NCBI RefSeq assembly: GCF_030563405.1 | Contig: NZ_CP130748.1 | Span: 992,001-1,056,000 of the forward strand | Length of the DNA stretch: 64,000 nucleotides | Source of the DNA: Vibrio sp. SNU_ST1 | GTDB taxonomy: Bacteria; Pseudomonadota; Gammaproteobacteria; Enterobacterales; Vibrionaceae | Direction of reading: 5' to 3' | Shown: positions 29,449 to 38,788 of the stretch, one piece after another | How the letters are laid out: the number at the start of each line of letters is the position of its first letter | How positions within the stretch are numbered: the stretch's first letter is position 1 | Program-made: the position numbers and the translations under genes | Notes under the pieces: model-generated | Seen by the model: the letters and a program-made list of their open reading frames with translations, nothing else | Told to the model about the DNA's origin: nothing | The model's database searches: none

Positions 29449-29464
29449 TGCATCGTTCGTGCCA
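29449..29464 (-). promoter_or_regulatory. Sigma-54 promoter of qrr1
   Basis: TGGCACGAACGATGCA has the -24 GG and -12 GC elements at correct spacing and stands about 11 bases before the predicted RNA start. Confidence 0.93.
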
Positions 29465-29527
29465 CATAGATAACACATTGATTGTTTGAAGCAAGCAAAC
29501 GAACACAGTATAAATAGTGTGGTTAAT

Positions 29528-29540
29528 TTGCATAATGCAA
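29528..29540. promoter_or_regulatory. LuxO-binding site in the qrr1-luxO interval
   Basis: TTGCATAATGCAA is a perfect palindrome matching the LuxO site TTGCA-WWW-TGCAA. It is 64 bases above the qrr1 promoter and 48 bases before luxO, so it can serve both activation of qrr1 and autorepression of luxO. Confidence 0.88.
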
Positions 29541-29588
29541 AGCGGAATGCGATTATAATAAGAAATGCAAATTATAAATGGCTAGGAT

Positions 29589-30977
29589 ATGCAATCAAAA
29601 ACGTTAGATAACAAATCGAAGTATTTGTTAATGGTAGAAGATACCGCGTCGGTAGCAGCGTTATATCGATCGTATCTTACACCGCTCGAAATTGATATTA
29701 ACATTGTCGGCACAGGCCGCGATGCAATCGAGAGTTTGAACCATCGAATCCCAGACCTCATTTTATTAGATCTACGCCTGCCCGACATGACGGGGATGGA
29801 TGTACTGTTTGCTGTAAAACAAAAATATCCGGAAGTTCCCGTTATCTTCATGACCGCTCACGGCTCGATTGATACCGCAGTAGAAGCCATGCGACATGGT
29901 TCCCAAGATTTCCTTATCAAGCCGTGTGAAGCCGACCGACTCCGCATTACGGTGAACAACGCGATCCGCAAAGCCACTAAACTTAAAAATAGCTCGGAAC
30001 ATCCAGGAAATCAGAACTATCAAGGCTTTATTGGTAGTAGTCAAACCATGCAGCAGGTTTACCGAACGATCGATTCTGCCGCATCCAGTAAGGCCAGTAT
30101 TTTCATCACTGGTGAAAGTGGTACCGGTAAAGAGGTATGTGCTGAAGCCATTCACGCTGCGAGTAAGCGTGGTGATAAGCCATTTATCGCGATCAACTGT
30201 GCAGCGATTCCTAAAGACTTGATTGAGAGTGAACTGTTTGGTCATGTTAAAGGGGCCTTTACGGGTGCTGCAACCGACCGTCAAGGCGCTGCTGAGCTTG
30301 CAGATGGTGGAACCCTGTTCCTCGATGAACTGTGCGAAATGGACTTAGAGCTACAGACTAAGCTGCTGCGCTTTATCCAAACTGGTACTTTCCAAAAAGT
30401 GGGCTCTTCGAAGATGAAGAGTGTGGATGTTCGTTTCGTATGTGCAACCAACCGCGACCCTTGGAAAGAAGTTCAAGAAGGTCGCTTTAGAGAAGATTTA
30501 TACTACCGTTTATATGTGATTCCACTGCACTTACCGCCATTGCGTGAGCGTGGTGAAGATGTCATCGAAATTGCGTATTCTCTACTCGGCTATATGTCGG
30601 TCGAGGAGGGCAAGGCGTTCGTACGTTTTGCTGAAGAAGTACTCGATCGCTTTAATCAATATGAGTGGCCGGGGAACGTTCGTCAGTTACAAAATGTGTT
30701 GCGAAATGTAGTGGTACTGAATAATGGTAAAGAGATTACTCTCAATATGCTTCCACCGCCATTGAACCAACCAATTGAAAACAGTCTCCGTTTAAAAGAG
30801 AAGCAGAACGAAGACATCACGGTAAAAGATATTTTCCCATTGTGGATCACTGAGAAAACGGCTATCGAACAGGCCATCAAAGCGTGTGACGGTAACGTTC
30901 CTCGTGCGGCAGGTTTCTTGGATGTCAGCCCATCGACGATATACCGTAAATTGCAAACATGGAATGCGAAGCAGTAA
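29589..30977 (+). CDS. luxO: Quorum-sensing sigma-54 response regulator LuxO
   Basis: The 462-residue protein has a receiver domain with Asp61 ([10 protein letters not shown]), a sigma-54-activating AAA+ domain with Walker A GESGTGKE and the GAFTGA loop, and a C-terminal Fis-type HTH ([20 protein letters not shown]). Phosphorylated at low cell density through LuxU, it turns on qrr1. An internal Met15 matches the shorter start used in V. harveyi numbering (Asp47). I keep ATG 29589, which has a close AGGA. luxU follows 25 bases downstream. Confidence 0.97.
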   Translation: MQSKTLDNKSKYLLMVEDTASVAALYRSYLTPLEIDINIVGTGRDAIESLNHRIPDLILLDLRLPDMTGMDVLFAVKQKYPEVPVIFMTAHGSIDTAVEAMRHGSQDFLIKPCEADRLRITVNNAIRKATKLKNSSEHPGNQNYQGFIGSSQTMQQVYRTIDSAASSKASIFITGESGTGKEVCAEAIHAASKRGDKPFIAINCAAIPKDLIESELFGHVKGAFTGAATDRQGAAELADGGTLFLDELCEMDLELQTKLLRFIQTGTFQKVGSSKMKSVDVRFVCATNRDPWKEVQEGRFREDLYYRLYVIPLHLPPLRERGEDVIEIAYSLLGYMSVEEGKAFVRFAEEVLDRFNQYEWPGNVRQLQNVLRNVVVLNNGKEITLNMLPPPLNQPIENSLRLKEKQNEDITVKDIFPLWITEKTAIEQAIKACDGNVPRAAGFLDVSPSTIYRKLQTWNAKQ

Positions 30978-31001
30978 TCACCAAATAATAAGAAAAGAGC
31001 A

Positions 31002-31346
31002 ATGATGATAATACTAAATCAGCAAAAAGTTGATGAACTAGCCGGTGAAATAGGGCAAGAGAATGTCCCAGTGTTACTGGAAATATTTTTAGGTGAACTG
31101 AAGGGATACTACGAACATTTAGAGCTAAATAAAGAGTCAGACACATCTAAGTATTTAGCGGATATTAGCCATGCACTTAAGAGTAGTGCTGCGAGCTTTG
31201 GTGCGGACTCTTTGTGCAGTTTTGCGATTAGCCTAGATGCAAAAGTGAAACAAGCGCTGCCAATGACAGAGGTCGACTTTCAAGGTATGCAGGACATTTT
31301 ATTGTCCACCTACCAAGAGTACCAACAGTTAATGACAGAGCTTTAA
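31002..31346 (+). CDS. luxU: Quorum-sensing phosphotransfer protein LuxU
   Basis: The 114-residue HPt protein has the phospho-accepting His57 in [14 protein letters not shown]. It carries phosphate from the hybrid sensor kinases to LuxO. It stands in an operon with luxO and ends at a terminator shared with the convergent yvcK. Confidence 0.96.
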   Translation: MMIILNQQKVDELAGEIGQENVPVLLEIFLGELKGYYEHLELNKESDTSKYLADISHALKSSAASFGADSLCSFAISLDAKVKQALPMTEVDFQGMQDILLSTYQEYQQLMTEL

Positions 31347-31377
31347 AGCACTAAAGTGGTCAGTCATCAATAAACTT

Positions 31378-31403
31378 AAAAAGGAGCATCGTGCTCCTTT
31401 TTT
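31378..31403 (+). terminator. Terminator between luxU and yvcK, bidirectional
   Basis: The stem AAAAAGGAGCA / TGCTCCTTTTTT with a TCG loop serves luxU and, by its A-tract on the other side, probably yvcK. Confidence 0.93.
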
Positions 31404-31430
31404 GTTTGGTAAATAGATTTAGAAAATCGC

Positions 31431-32318
31431 CTAAACTAACTGATCCCTTATTGCTTGTTGGAGTTTTACGCGGTCGTGTCTCCAATCTCTATTTGGAGAG
31501 GCAAGGTCAGTAGTCACGCAATTCCATAGCCCTTTAAGTTCCGGATGGGGCGCGTTACCCAATACAATGTCGATCTTTCTCGCCTTGCAGGTACGTTCGC
31601 ACCACTCCAATTGCTCTTGTAGCGTCATTTTCCCTGCAGGTCCATGCTCTGGCGACAGGTTTTCAACGAAGATAACCTTGGCTTTAGTATTATCTGCGAT
31701 CGCTTTACCAATCTCTGGCAGTAGAAGGGGCGGCATAACACTGGTTAGAAAACTTCCCGGACCAAGCACGATACAGTCTGCTTGTTCGACAGCTGCAACG
31801 GCCTCTCTGGTCGCTGGCACTTCTGGGGACAAGTCCATCATGCGCAGCTTTTCTGTCATGTCATCAACGTTGGTTTCGCCAGTTACCCAACGGCCGTCCA
31901 TTGACAAAGCGGTGAGATCGGAAGGATGTTCCGTCATTGGCACAATATTCACATCGACCTTAAGCATGTTACGAATTAGGTTGATCGCTTCCAATGGGCG
32001 AACAGAAAGGTTGTCTAGCGCAGTAAGCATCAGGTTACCGAGGTTGTGACCATCGAGTTCACCTTGACCGCGAAAGCGGTATTCGAACATCATCGAACTG
32101 ATCGAAGGCTCGGTGATTAGTTGGTTGATACAGTTACGAGTATCACCCCAAGCGATGCCACCTTGGCAATCTCGAATTCTTCCGGTGGAACCACCGTTAT
32201 CTGTGGTTGCAACAATGCCTGTCGCGTTGCTACCAAAGTCTTTTAATGCCGCAAGCATACGACCTAAGCCGTGACCTCCACCAATTGCGACAACTTTCTT
32301 TGAAGAGTAAATATTCAT
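31431..32318 (-). CDS. yvcK: YvcK/YbhK family (CofD-like) protein
   Basis: The 295-residue protein belongs to the gluconeogenesis-factor YvcK group. It has the GGGHGLGRML nucleotide-binding loop, TTDNGGSTGRIR, DGHNLGNLML, and the CIVLGPGSFLTSVMP block. YvcK proteins bind UDP-sugars and influence cell shape or carbon metabolism; the precise role here is unknown. It is divergent from the moa operon, as ybhK is in enterobacteria. Confidence 0.93.
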   Translation of the reverse strand: MNIYSSKKVVAIGGGHGLGRMLAALKDFGSNATGIVATTDNGGSTGRIRDCQGGIAWGDTRNCINQLITEPSISSMMFEYRFRGQGELDGHNLGNLMLTALDNLSVRPLEAINLIRNMLKVDVNIVPMTEHPSDLTALSMDGRWVTGETNVDDMTEKLRMMDLSPEVPATREAVAAVEQADCIVLGPGSFLTSVMPPLLLPEIGKAIADNTKAKVIFVENLSPEHGPAGKMTLQEQLEWCERTCKARKIDIVLGNAPHPELKGLWNCVTTDLASPNRDWRHDRVKLQQAIRDQLV

Positions 32319-32514
32319 TTTTTGTTCTTGTTAGATTATTACCAACTATAATTTAGGTTAAATGCTTCTCGTCAGATACTCAACAAGAGTTATTTTGAGG
32401 GTTTGATACAATTTTTTTGCTGATGTGACTCGTTTTTTGTCATCAAAGCTAGATTCACGTACAAATATTAAGTATTTTATTACTCAGCTACTGCGCGTGT
32501 GAATATAACGAGCA

Positions 32515-32653
32515 GTTGCCATAACTCCGAGCTCTCGCATGCTAAGTCGCACAGTGGTATTTGCTGTACCGATACGCATCAAGAGCCAGTGACATGTTGT
32601 CACAAGGGCTTAATTGGAAATGATTATGCCTCCCGTGTTTGGAAAGGTGTTCC
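32515..32653 (+). promoter_or_regulatory. Molybdenum-cofactor (Moco) riboswitch
   Basis: The moaA leader carries the recognisable Moco RNA features. There is an initial ACTCCGAG, a GTGACA/TGTCAC hairpin inside an AGCC/GGGCT stem, an AATTGGAAATGATT hairpin loop, and the terminal GCCTCCCGTG...GGAAAGG. The last GGAAAGG also holds the moaA Shine-Dalgarno site. The borders are approximate; a covariance-model search would set them. Confidence 0.82.
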
Positions 32654-33643
32654 GTGGCGCAACAATTCGAAGATAGATTCCATCGCAAGTTTTATTACTT
32701 GCGCTTGTCGGTTACAGACGTCTGTAACTTTAAATGTACTTACTGCTTGCCAGATGGTTATAAACCGTCAGGGCAAAAAAACTCGTCTTTTTTAAGTGTT
32801 CCCGAGATCAAACGCGTTGTTAAAGCGTTTGCAGATTGTGGTACCTCAAAGATCCGCATTACAGGCGGAGAGCCGAGTCTGCGTAAAGACTTTCCTGAAA
32901 TCATACATACCGTTGCTTCTACTCCAGGCATTGAAAAAGTAGCCACTACAACCAATGGTTACCGCATGGAGAAACAAGTAGAGCAATGGCGTGATGCTGG
33001 TTTAACTCATATAAACGTCAGTGTGGATAGTTTAGATTCGCGCATGTTCCATCAGATCACTGGTGAGAACAAGTTTACTGAGGTTATGCGAGGTATTGAT
33101 AAAGCGTTTGAGGTTGGCTTTGAACAAGTCAAAGTCAACGTCGTATTAATGAAAGACCTCAACAGTCAGGAATTACCAGCCTTCCTTAATTGGATCAAAG
33201 ATAAACCTATTCAATTACGTTTTATCGAGCTGATGAAAACCGGCGAGATGGATGAGTTGTTCGATAAACACCATGTGTCTGGCGTTGCGATTCGCAACCA
33301 ACTTATTGCTAATGGTTGGCTGCTAAAAATCAAAGCCGTTAATGATGGCCCTGCGCAGGTATTTGTCCACCCTGACTACAAGGGTGAAATTGGTTTGATC
33401 ATGCCTTACGAGAAAGACTTTTGTGAGAGTTGTAACCGACTACGCGTTTCTGCGACCGGTAAACTTCATTTATGTCTGTTTGGCGACCACGGTGTTGAAC
33501 TGAGAGACTTGATTCAAGAAGAACAACAAGAGCAAGCGCTCATTGACCGAATTCAGGCTCAGCTTCAAACCAAGTCCGTTAGCCACTTTTTACATGATGG
33601 CAACAGCGGCATGACTCCAAACTTGGCGTCAATCGGCGGTTAA
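32654..33643 (+). CDS. moaA: GTP 3',8-cyclase MoaA
   Basis: MoaA is the radical-SAM enzyme for the first step of molybdopterin synthesis. The protein has the N-terminal CNFKCTYC cluster site, the C-terminal cluster motif [19 protein letters not shown], and the terminal Gly-Gly. I chose GTG at 32654 (MAQQFEDRF, 329 residues), because its ribosome binding site is the AAGG inside the riboswitch end. The frame is open further up, but inside the riboswitch. Confidence 0.97.
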   Translation: MAQQFEDRFHRKFYYLRLSVTDVCNFKCTYCLPDGYKPSGQKNSSFLSVPEIKRVVKAFADCGTSKIRITGGEPSLRKDFPEIIHTVASTPGIEKVATTTNGYRMEKQVEQWRDAGLTHINVSVDSLDSRMFHQITGENKFTEVMRGIDKAFEVGFEQVKVNVVLMKDLNSQELPAFLNWIKDKPIQLRFIELMKTGEMDELFDKHHVSGVAIRNQLIANGWLLKIKAVNDGPAQVFVHPDYKGEIGLIMPYEKDFCESCNRLRVSATGKLHLCLFGDHGVELRDLIQEEQQEQALIDRIQAQLQTKSVSHFLHDGNSGMTPNLASIGG

Positions 33644-33670
33644 CCCGCTATACACTCTAAAGCATTTTAT

Positions 33671-33694
33671 CGCTCAGCTTATTTAGGCTGAGCG
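33671..33694 (+). other. Hairpin between moaA and moaB
   Basis: CGCTCAGC and GCTGAGCG form a perfect 8-bp stem with an 8-base loop and no U-tract. It is probably an RNA stability or processing element. Confidence 0.6.
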
Positions 33695-33732
33695 AATCAG
33701 TCTAATCATTGAAAATTTATATAGGTGAGCAA

Positions 33733-34245
33733 ATGGGTCACGCAGAAAGCAAATTTCAAGCAGCAAATATCGCAGTACTAACCGTTTCAGATACTCGTAC
33801 AGAAGAAAACGACACGTCAGGTGGTTACCTAGCTGAGCACGCTAAAGAAGCTGGCCACAACGTAGTTGATAAGCAAATCGTTATTGATGATATGTACAAG
33901 ATCCGTGCGATCGTATCTAAGTGGATTGCTGATGAAAGCGTACAAGCTATCATGATCACTGGCGGCACAGGCTTCACATCACGTGACAGCACCCCAGAAG
34001 CACTTAAGCCACTGTTCGACAAAGAAGTAGAAGGCTTTGGTGAGCTCTTCCGCCAAGTGTCTTACGAAGAGATTGGTACTTCGACGATTCAATCTCGTGC
34101 AATCGCGGGTTTTGCGAACCACACGGTTATTTTTGCAATGCCTGGTTCTACAGGTGCGTGCCGAACAGGTTGGACTAAGATCATCAAGCAACAGATGGAT
34201 GCTAGCCACCGTCCTTGTAACTTCATGCCACACCTTTCTGTATAA
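33733..34245 (+). CDS. moaB: Molybdenum cofactor biosynthesis protein MoaB
   Basis: The 170-residue MoaB/Mog-fold protein has the ITGGTGFTSRDSTPE motif and the AMPGSTGACRTGW block. It is thought to adenylylate molybdopterin. The start at 33733 (MGHAESKF) is chosen because AGGTGAG stands a few bases upstream. Confidence 0.96.
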   Translation: MGHAESKFQAANIAVLTVSDTRTEENDTSGGYLAEHAKEAGHNVVDKQIVIDDMYKIRAIVSKWIADESVQAIMITGGTGFTSRDSTPEALKPLFDKEVEGFGELFRQVSYEEIGTSTIQSRAIAGFANHTVIFAMPGSTGACRTGWTKIIKQQMDASHRPCNFMPHLSV

Positions 34246-34257
34246 GGTGGTTTGAAT

Positions 34258-34737
34258 ATGAGCCAATTTACACACATTAACGCCTCTGGCGAAGCGAACA
34301 TGGTCGATGTATCGGCTAAAGCGGAAACAGTACGCGAAGCGAGAGCAGAAGCATTCGTTCAAATGTCAGCAGAAACACTAGATCTGATTGTTTCTGGTAG
34401 TCACCATAAAGGTGATGTTTTCGCAACAGCGCGTATTGCTGGCATCCAAGCGGCTAAGAAAACGTGGGACTTGATTCCACTGTGCCACCCTCTACTACTA
34501 ACTAAAGTAGAAGTGCAGCTAGAAGCTATCGAGTCTGAAAACAAGGTTCGCATTGAATCTGTTTGTAAACTTGCGGGTAAGACGGGCGTTGAGATGGAAG
34601 CGCTTACGGCTGCTTCCGTTGCTGCACTGACGATTTACGATATGTGTAAAGCTGTTCAAAAAGACATTGTTATCGAAAATGTACGCCTGTTAGAGAAGAT
34701 GGGTGGTAAATCTGGTCACTTCAAGGTGGAATCATGA
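34258..34737 (+). CDS. moaC: Cyclic pyranopterin monophosphate synthase MoaC
   Basis: The 159-residue enzyme completes pyranopterin formation with MoaA. Motifs [36 protein letters not shown] and KSGH are present. The start is at 34258 with AAGGTGG upstream. Its stop overlaps moaD by 4 bases (ATGA), so translation is probably coupled. Confidence 0.97.
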   Translation: MSQFTHINASGEANMVDVSAKAETVREARAEAFVQMSAETLDLIVSGSHHKGDVFATARIAGIQAAKKTWDLIPLCHPLLLTKVEVQLEAIESENKVRIESVCKLAGKTGVEMEALTAASVAALTIYDMCKAVQKDIVIENVRLLEKMGGKSGHFKVES

Positions 34738-34979
34738 TTACTGTACTGTTCTTTGCTCAAACTCGTGAACTTGTCGGTGTCGATAGCCTAGAAGTCGATG
34801 CACAATTCAATACTATTGAAGCGATTCGCAGCCACCTTGTAACACAAGAAGGCAAATGGGATATCGCATTGGAAGAGGGCAAACTTCTGGCTGCGCTTAA
34901 CCAATCAATCGTACCTTTGACGACTGAAGTGAAAGACGGCGATGAAGTGGCTTTCTTCCCACCTGTTACTGGAGGTTAG
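34734..34979 (+). CDS. moaD: Molybdopterin synthase small subunit MoaD
   Basis: The 81-residue ubiquitin-like sulfur carrier ends in Gly-Gly (FFPPVTGG), which becomes the thiocarboxylate. It overlaps moaC and is followed 2 bases later by moaE. Confidence 0.96.
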   Translation: MITVLFFAQTRELVGVDSLEVDAQFNTIEAIRSHLVTQEGKWDIALEEGKLLAALNQSIVPLTTEVKDGDEVAFFPPVTGG

Positions 34980-34981
34980 CC

Positions 34982-35455
34982 ATGAACGACTCTCGAGTTA
35001 TTGATCCAAGAGTAGTAGTTACTGCAGAAGATTTTTCTGTGGGTGACGAATACGATTATCTAGCTCAAGGCACAGCAGCAGGAGCGGTAGTGACGTTTGT
35101 TGGTAAAGTTCGCGACATGAACCTTGGCGACAACGTGATTGGTTTGTCTCTAGAGCACTATCCGGGTATGACAGAGAAGTCGCTGAGCGAGATCTGTGAT
35201 CAAGCTGAAGCGCGCTGGCCTATTCAGAAGATGCGAGTGATTCACCGTGTTGGTGATTTAGATATCGGTGACCAGATTGTTTACGTTGGTGTATCTAGTG
35301 CGCACCGAGGGGCTGCCTTCGAAGCGTGTGAGTTTGTTATGGACTTCCTCAAAACCAGAGCGCCGTTTTGGAAAAAGGAAAGAACGACAGAAGCGACTCG
35401 TTGGGTTGATTCTCGCGATTCAGATACCAAAGCTGCAGAGCGCTGGGAAAAGTAA
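34982..35455 (+). CDS. moaE: Molybdopterin synthase large subunit MoaE
   Basis: The 157-residue catalytic subunit has GAVVTFVGKVRD, LEHYPGM, IHRVGDLDIGD, VSSAHRGAAFEACEF and FWKKE motifs. It is the last gene of moaABCDE and is followed by a terminator. Confidence 0.97.
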   Translation: MNDSRVIDPRVVVTAEDFSVGDEYDYLAQGTAAGAVVTFVGKVRDMNLGDNVIGLSLEHYPGMTEKSLSEICDQAEARWPIQKMRVIHRVGDLDIGDQIVYVGVSSAHRGAAFEACEFVMDFLKTRAPFWKKERTTEATRWVDSRDSDTKAAERWEK

Positions 35456-35518
35456 ATTATCCCACATAATGTTTCGTCCTTAATGTGATAACGCATTTCA
35501 GGTTAGGACCTAGGTAAC

Positions 35519-35547
35519 AAAGCCGACGTTGAACGTCGGTTTTTTTG
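35519..35547 (+). terminator. Intrinsic terminator of the moa operon
   Basis: The stem ACCGACGTT / AACGTCGGT type (GCCGACG/CGTCGGT) with seven T residues lies about 64 bases after moaE. Confidence 0.92.
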
Positions 35548-36115
35548 TGCGTGCTACAAAGTCATTTATAAAAAACATGGTATTTATTAAATGATTAGTC
35601 ATTCAAGATGCATATAAATTCTTTGACTTGTTTTTTCTGTATTGGTGCCGCCCTGCACCCGCTTTGGTGCAGTGCATTATGCTGTTTTGTATAAGGTGAT
35701 AACCCTCACAAATAGTACAGTCTATTTAGGGGATATGTGATGTGCACTTAGATTTGATGTGGCATTAATGTTAACTTATTAAAGGTGTTCTAGCATAAGA
35801 TGCTAAAAAAAAGTATCAACACAGATACATCAACACTAAAGGCTGTTATTTAATAAATCCCTATGTGTAAATCACTATTCATTAGGATTTTATTAGATAT
35901 TTACACTGATACCTTGAATATTTCGGAGAATTATCCGATTTTTTGCGACTTGTTTATGGCAAATTACTTCAATGGTTGATAGTGTGTGCCTCAATCTTTG
36001 TAAGGTTTTAGATTTTTATGCTTATATTTTAAGCTAAATAAATCTAAATCACTGCCGTTCAGTGAACTTTGCAAAGAAGTCATGGATGCAATACGAAAAA
36101 CTTGGAGTTTATTAA
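35548..36115. other. Long leader/promoter region of oppA
   Basis: There is no gene here. I see a hairpin CTGCACC-CGCTTT-GGTGCAG at 35653-35672. A weak terminator-like hairpin, TCGGA-GAATTA-TCCGA with six T (35923-35944), lies about 170 bases before oppA. GGAG 8 bases before the ATG is the oppA ribosome site. Confidence 0.5.
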
Positions 36116-37747
36116 ATGTACAAGAATAAAATCACTCAGGCCCTTCTTCTAGGTGCTGGTTTGGCAGTGGCTGCCACTTCTACTCTTTCTATCGCTGCTG
36201 AAGTTCCAGCAGGTACAGAACTAGCAAAAGTTCAGGAACTTGTTCGCGGTAACGGTACTGAAGTTGCGACTATCGACCCACACAAATCTCAAGGTGTACC
36301 AGAATCTCACGTAATTCGTGATCTTCTAGAAGGTCTAGTGAACCAAGATGGCGAAGGTAATACTATCCCTGGTGTTGCTGAAAGCTGGGAAACGACAGAC
36401 AATAAAACATTCACTTTCCATCTACGCAAAGATGCAAAATGGTCTAATGGCGATCCTGTAACAGCTGAAGATTTCGTTTACAGCTGGAAACGTGCAGTTG
36501 ATCCTGCCACTGCTTCTCCATACGCTTGGTACATGGAATATACCAAGATGGTGAATGCGAAAGACATCGTAGCGGGTAAGAAAGACAAGAGTGAGCTAGG
36601 CGTTAAAGCTGTAGATGCAAACACGCTTGTTGTTGAATTAGAAACAGCGGTACCATACTTCGTAATGATGATGGGCCACACAACAGTGAAGCCAGTACAC
36701 AAGGCAACTGTTGAAAAATTCGGTGACCAATGGACTAAGCCTGGTAACTTCGTAGGTAACGGCGCATTTTCTGTTGATAAGTGGGTTGTTAACGAACGTC
36801 TAGTTCTAAAGCGTAACGACCAATACTGGAACAACGACAAAACTGTTCTAAATAAAGTAACCTTCCTACCAATCGAAAACCAAGTTGCGGAAATGAACCG
36901 TTTCCTATCTGGTGAAATCGACTTCACAAATGAACTTCCAACTGAGCACTTCAAGCGTCTTAAGAAAGAGCACGCAGAAGACGTATCTGTAGCCGGTAAC
37001 TTGTGTACTTACTACTACATCTTCAACACGAAGAAAGCTCCATTTGATGACGTTCGCGTACGTAAGGCTATCTCTTACGCAATTGACCGTGACATCGTGA
37101 CTGGCGCTATCTTAGCGCAAGGTCAAAAACCAGCATATTTCCTGACGCCTGAAATCACAGCGGGCTTCGATCCTGAGCTTCCTCAGTACGGTACAATGTC
37201 TCAAAAAGAGCGTAACGTAGAAGCGGCACGTCTTCTTGAAGAAGCGGGTTACGGCAAAGACAATCCACTAAACTTCAACCTACTTTACAACACTTCTGAA
37301 AACCACAAGAAGATTGCTGTAGCACTAGGTTCTATGTGGAAGAAAACACTGGGTCTTAAAGTTACACTTGAAAACCAAGAGTGGAAAACTTACCTATCTT
37401 CTAAAGATTCTGGTGACTTCGAAGTAGCTCGTGCTGGTTGGTGTGGTGACTACAATGAAGCGTCGTCATTCCTAACGCTAATGAAGAGTAACAACACTAC
37501 TGGTGGTGTTCACTACGACAGCGCGGCTTACGATCAAATTATTGATAAAGCACTAAACTCGACTTCAGAAGAAGAGCGTAAAGCACTTTACCTTGAAGCT
37601 GAGGCGCTAATGGCTAACGATATGCCTATCGCACCTATCTATCAATACGTGAAATCACGTCTACTAAATCCGCACGTTGGTGGCTTCCCTACTAATAACG
37701 CGGAAGATAAGATCTTCTCGAAAGACTTATACATCAAGGCTCAATAA
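36116..37747 (+). CDS. oppA: Oligopeptide ABC transporter periplasmic binding protein OppA
   Basis: The 543-residue precursor has a signal peptide (about 1-27, ending SIAA), a family 5 solute-binding domain with the VRGNGTEVATIDPHKSQGVPESHVIRDL start, and VEDFVYSWKRAVDP. It delivers peptides to OppBCDF. A strong hairpin after the gene should raise oppA transcript above the rest. Codon use is highly biased. Confidence 0.97.
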   Translation: MYKNKITQALLLGAGLAVAATSTLSIAAEVPAGTELAKVQELVRGNGTEVATIDPHKSQGVPESHVIRDLLEGLVNQDGEGNTIPGVAESWETTDNKTFTFHLRKDAKWSNGDPVTAEDFVYSWKRAVDPATASPYAWYMEYTKMVNAKDIVAGKKDKSELGVKAVDANTLVVELETAVPYFVMMMGHTTVKPVHKATVEKFGDQWTKPGNFVGNGAFSVDKWVVNERLVLKRNDQYWNNDKTVLNKVTFLPIENQVAEMNRFLSGEIDFTNELPTEHFKRLKKEHAEDVSVAGNLCTYYYIFNTKKAPFDDVRVRKAISYAIDRDIVTGAILAQGQKPAYFLTPEITAGFDPELPQYGTMSQKERNVEAARLLEEAGYGKDNPLNFNLLYNTSENHKKIAVALGSMWKKTLGLKVTLENQEWKTYLSSKDSGDFEVARAGWCGDYNEASSFLTLMKSNNTTGGVHYDSAAYDQIIDKALNSTSEEERKALYLEAEALMANDMPIAPIYQYVKSRLLNPHVGGFPTNNAEDKIFSKDLYIKAQ

Positions 37748-37786
37748 GCTTCGATTCTAAAAAGTTAATATAACTATAACGATACA

Positions 37787-37825
37787 GACACTACATGCGT
37801 AATACGCGCATGTAGCGTCTTTCTA
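37787..37825 (+). terminator. Partial terminator/attenuator between oppA and oppB
   Basis: CTACATGCG / CGCATGTAG, extended by GAC/GTC, forms a strong stem followed by TTTCTAATTTT. It probably stops most transcripts after oppA while letting some continue to oppB. Confidence 0.85.
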
Positions 37826-37858
37826 ATTTTAATTGTCACAGACTGAAAGAGTGAGTTT

Positions 37859-38779
37859 ATGCTTAAATTCATTATGAAAAGGATATTTGAAGCAATTCCA
37901 ACGATGTTGGTGTTGATCACTATATCTTTCTTTCTCATGCGTTTCGCACCGGGTAACCCGTTTTCAAGCGAGCGTCCATTACCGCCAGAAGTTATGGCTA
38001 ACATCGAAGCTAAATACGGCTTAGATAAACCAGTATTTGAACAGTACACCACGTACTTAACCAACATCCTTCAGGGTGATTTTGGTCCATCTTTCAAATA
38101 TCAAGATTACACAGTAAATGAGCTGATTGCTGTAGCACTTCCAGTATCTGCGAAGGTAGGCTTCGTTGCCTTTATCTTTACGTTAATTATGGGGGTCACC
38201 GTCGGTACTATAGCCGCGTTGAAACACAATACCTGGGTTGACTACACCATAATGTCGACAGCCATGCTCGGAGTGGTGATGCCATCCTTCGTGTTGGCAC
38301 CAGCGCTTATTTACCTTTTCTCCCTGCACTGGAATATATTCCCAGCAGGTGGTTGGCATGGCGGCACCTTCGCGTACATCGTGCTACCTGTTATTGCGAT
38401 GTCTCTTCTATATGTAGCTACCTTTGCTCGTATCACTCGCGGTAGCATGATTGAAACTCTAAACAGTAACTTTATCCGTACTGCTCGTGCTAAAGGTCTA
38501 AGTTACCGTTATATCGTTCTTAAACATGCGCTTAAGCCAGCAATGCTACCTGTTGTTTCATACATGGGGCCTGCGTTCGTAGGTATCATCACAGGTTCAG
38601 TTGTTGTTGAAACCATCTTCGGCCTACCGGGTATCGGTAAGCTGTTTGTTAACGCCGCGTTTAACCGTGATTATTCGTTAGTAATGGGTGTAACCATTTT
38701 GATTGGTTTCCTATTCATCTTGTTCAACGCTATCGTTGATATTTTACTAGCGCTTATTGACCCGAAAATTCGCTACTAG
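37859..38779 (+). CDS. oppB: Oligopeptide ABC permease OppB
   Basis: The 306-residue membrane permease has about six transmembrane segments and the EAA loop near ARAKGLSYRYIVLKHALKPA. It opens the oppBCDF set downstream of oppA. Confidence 0.97.
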   Translation: MLKFIMKRIFEAIPTMLVLITISFFLMRFAPGNPFSSERPLPPEVMANIEAKYGLDKPVFEQYTTYLTNILQGDFGPSFKYQDYTVNELIAVALPVSAKVGFVAFIFTLIMGVTVGTIAALKHNTWVDYTIMSTAMLGVVMPSFVLAPALIYLFSLHWNIFPAGGWHGGTFAYIVLPVIAMSLLYVATFARITRGSMIETLNSNFIRTARAKGLSYRYIVLKHALKPAMLPVVSYMGPAFVGIITGSVVVETIFGLPGIGKLFVNAAFNRDYSLVMGVTILIGFLFILFNAIVDILLALIDPKIRY

Positions 38780-38788
38780 CAGGGACGC

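Noticed and set aside
32499..32795. Open frame of 98 codons before moaA
   Set aside because: It covers the Moco riboswitch and the moaA start in another frame; it is not a gene.
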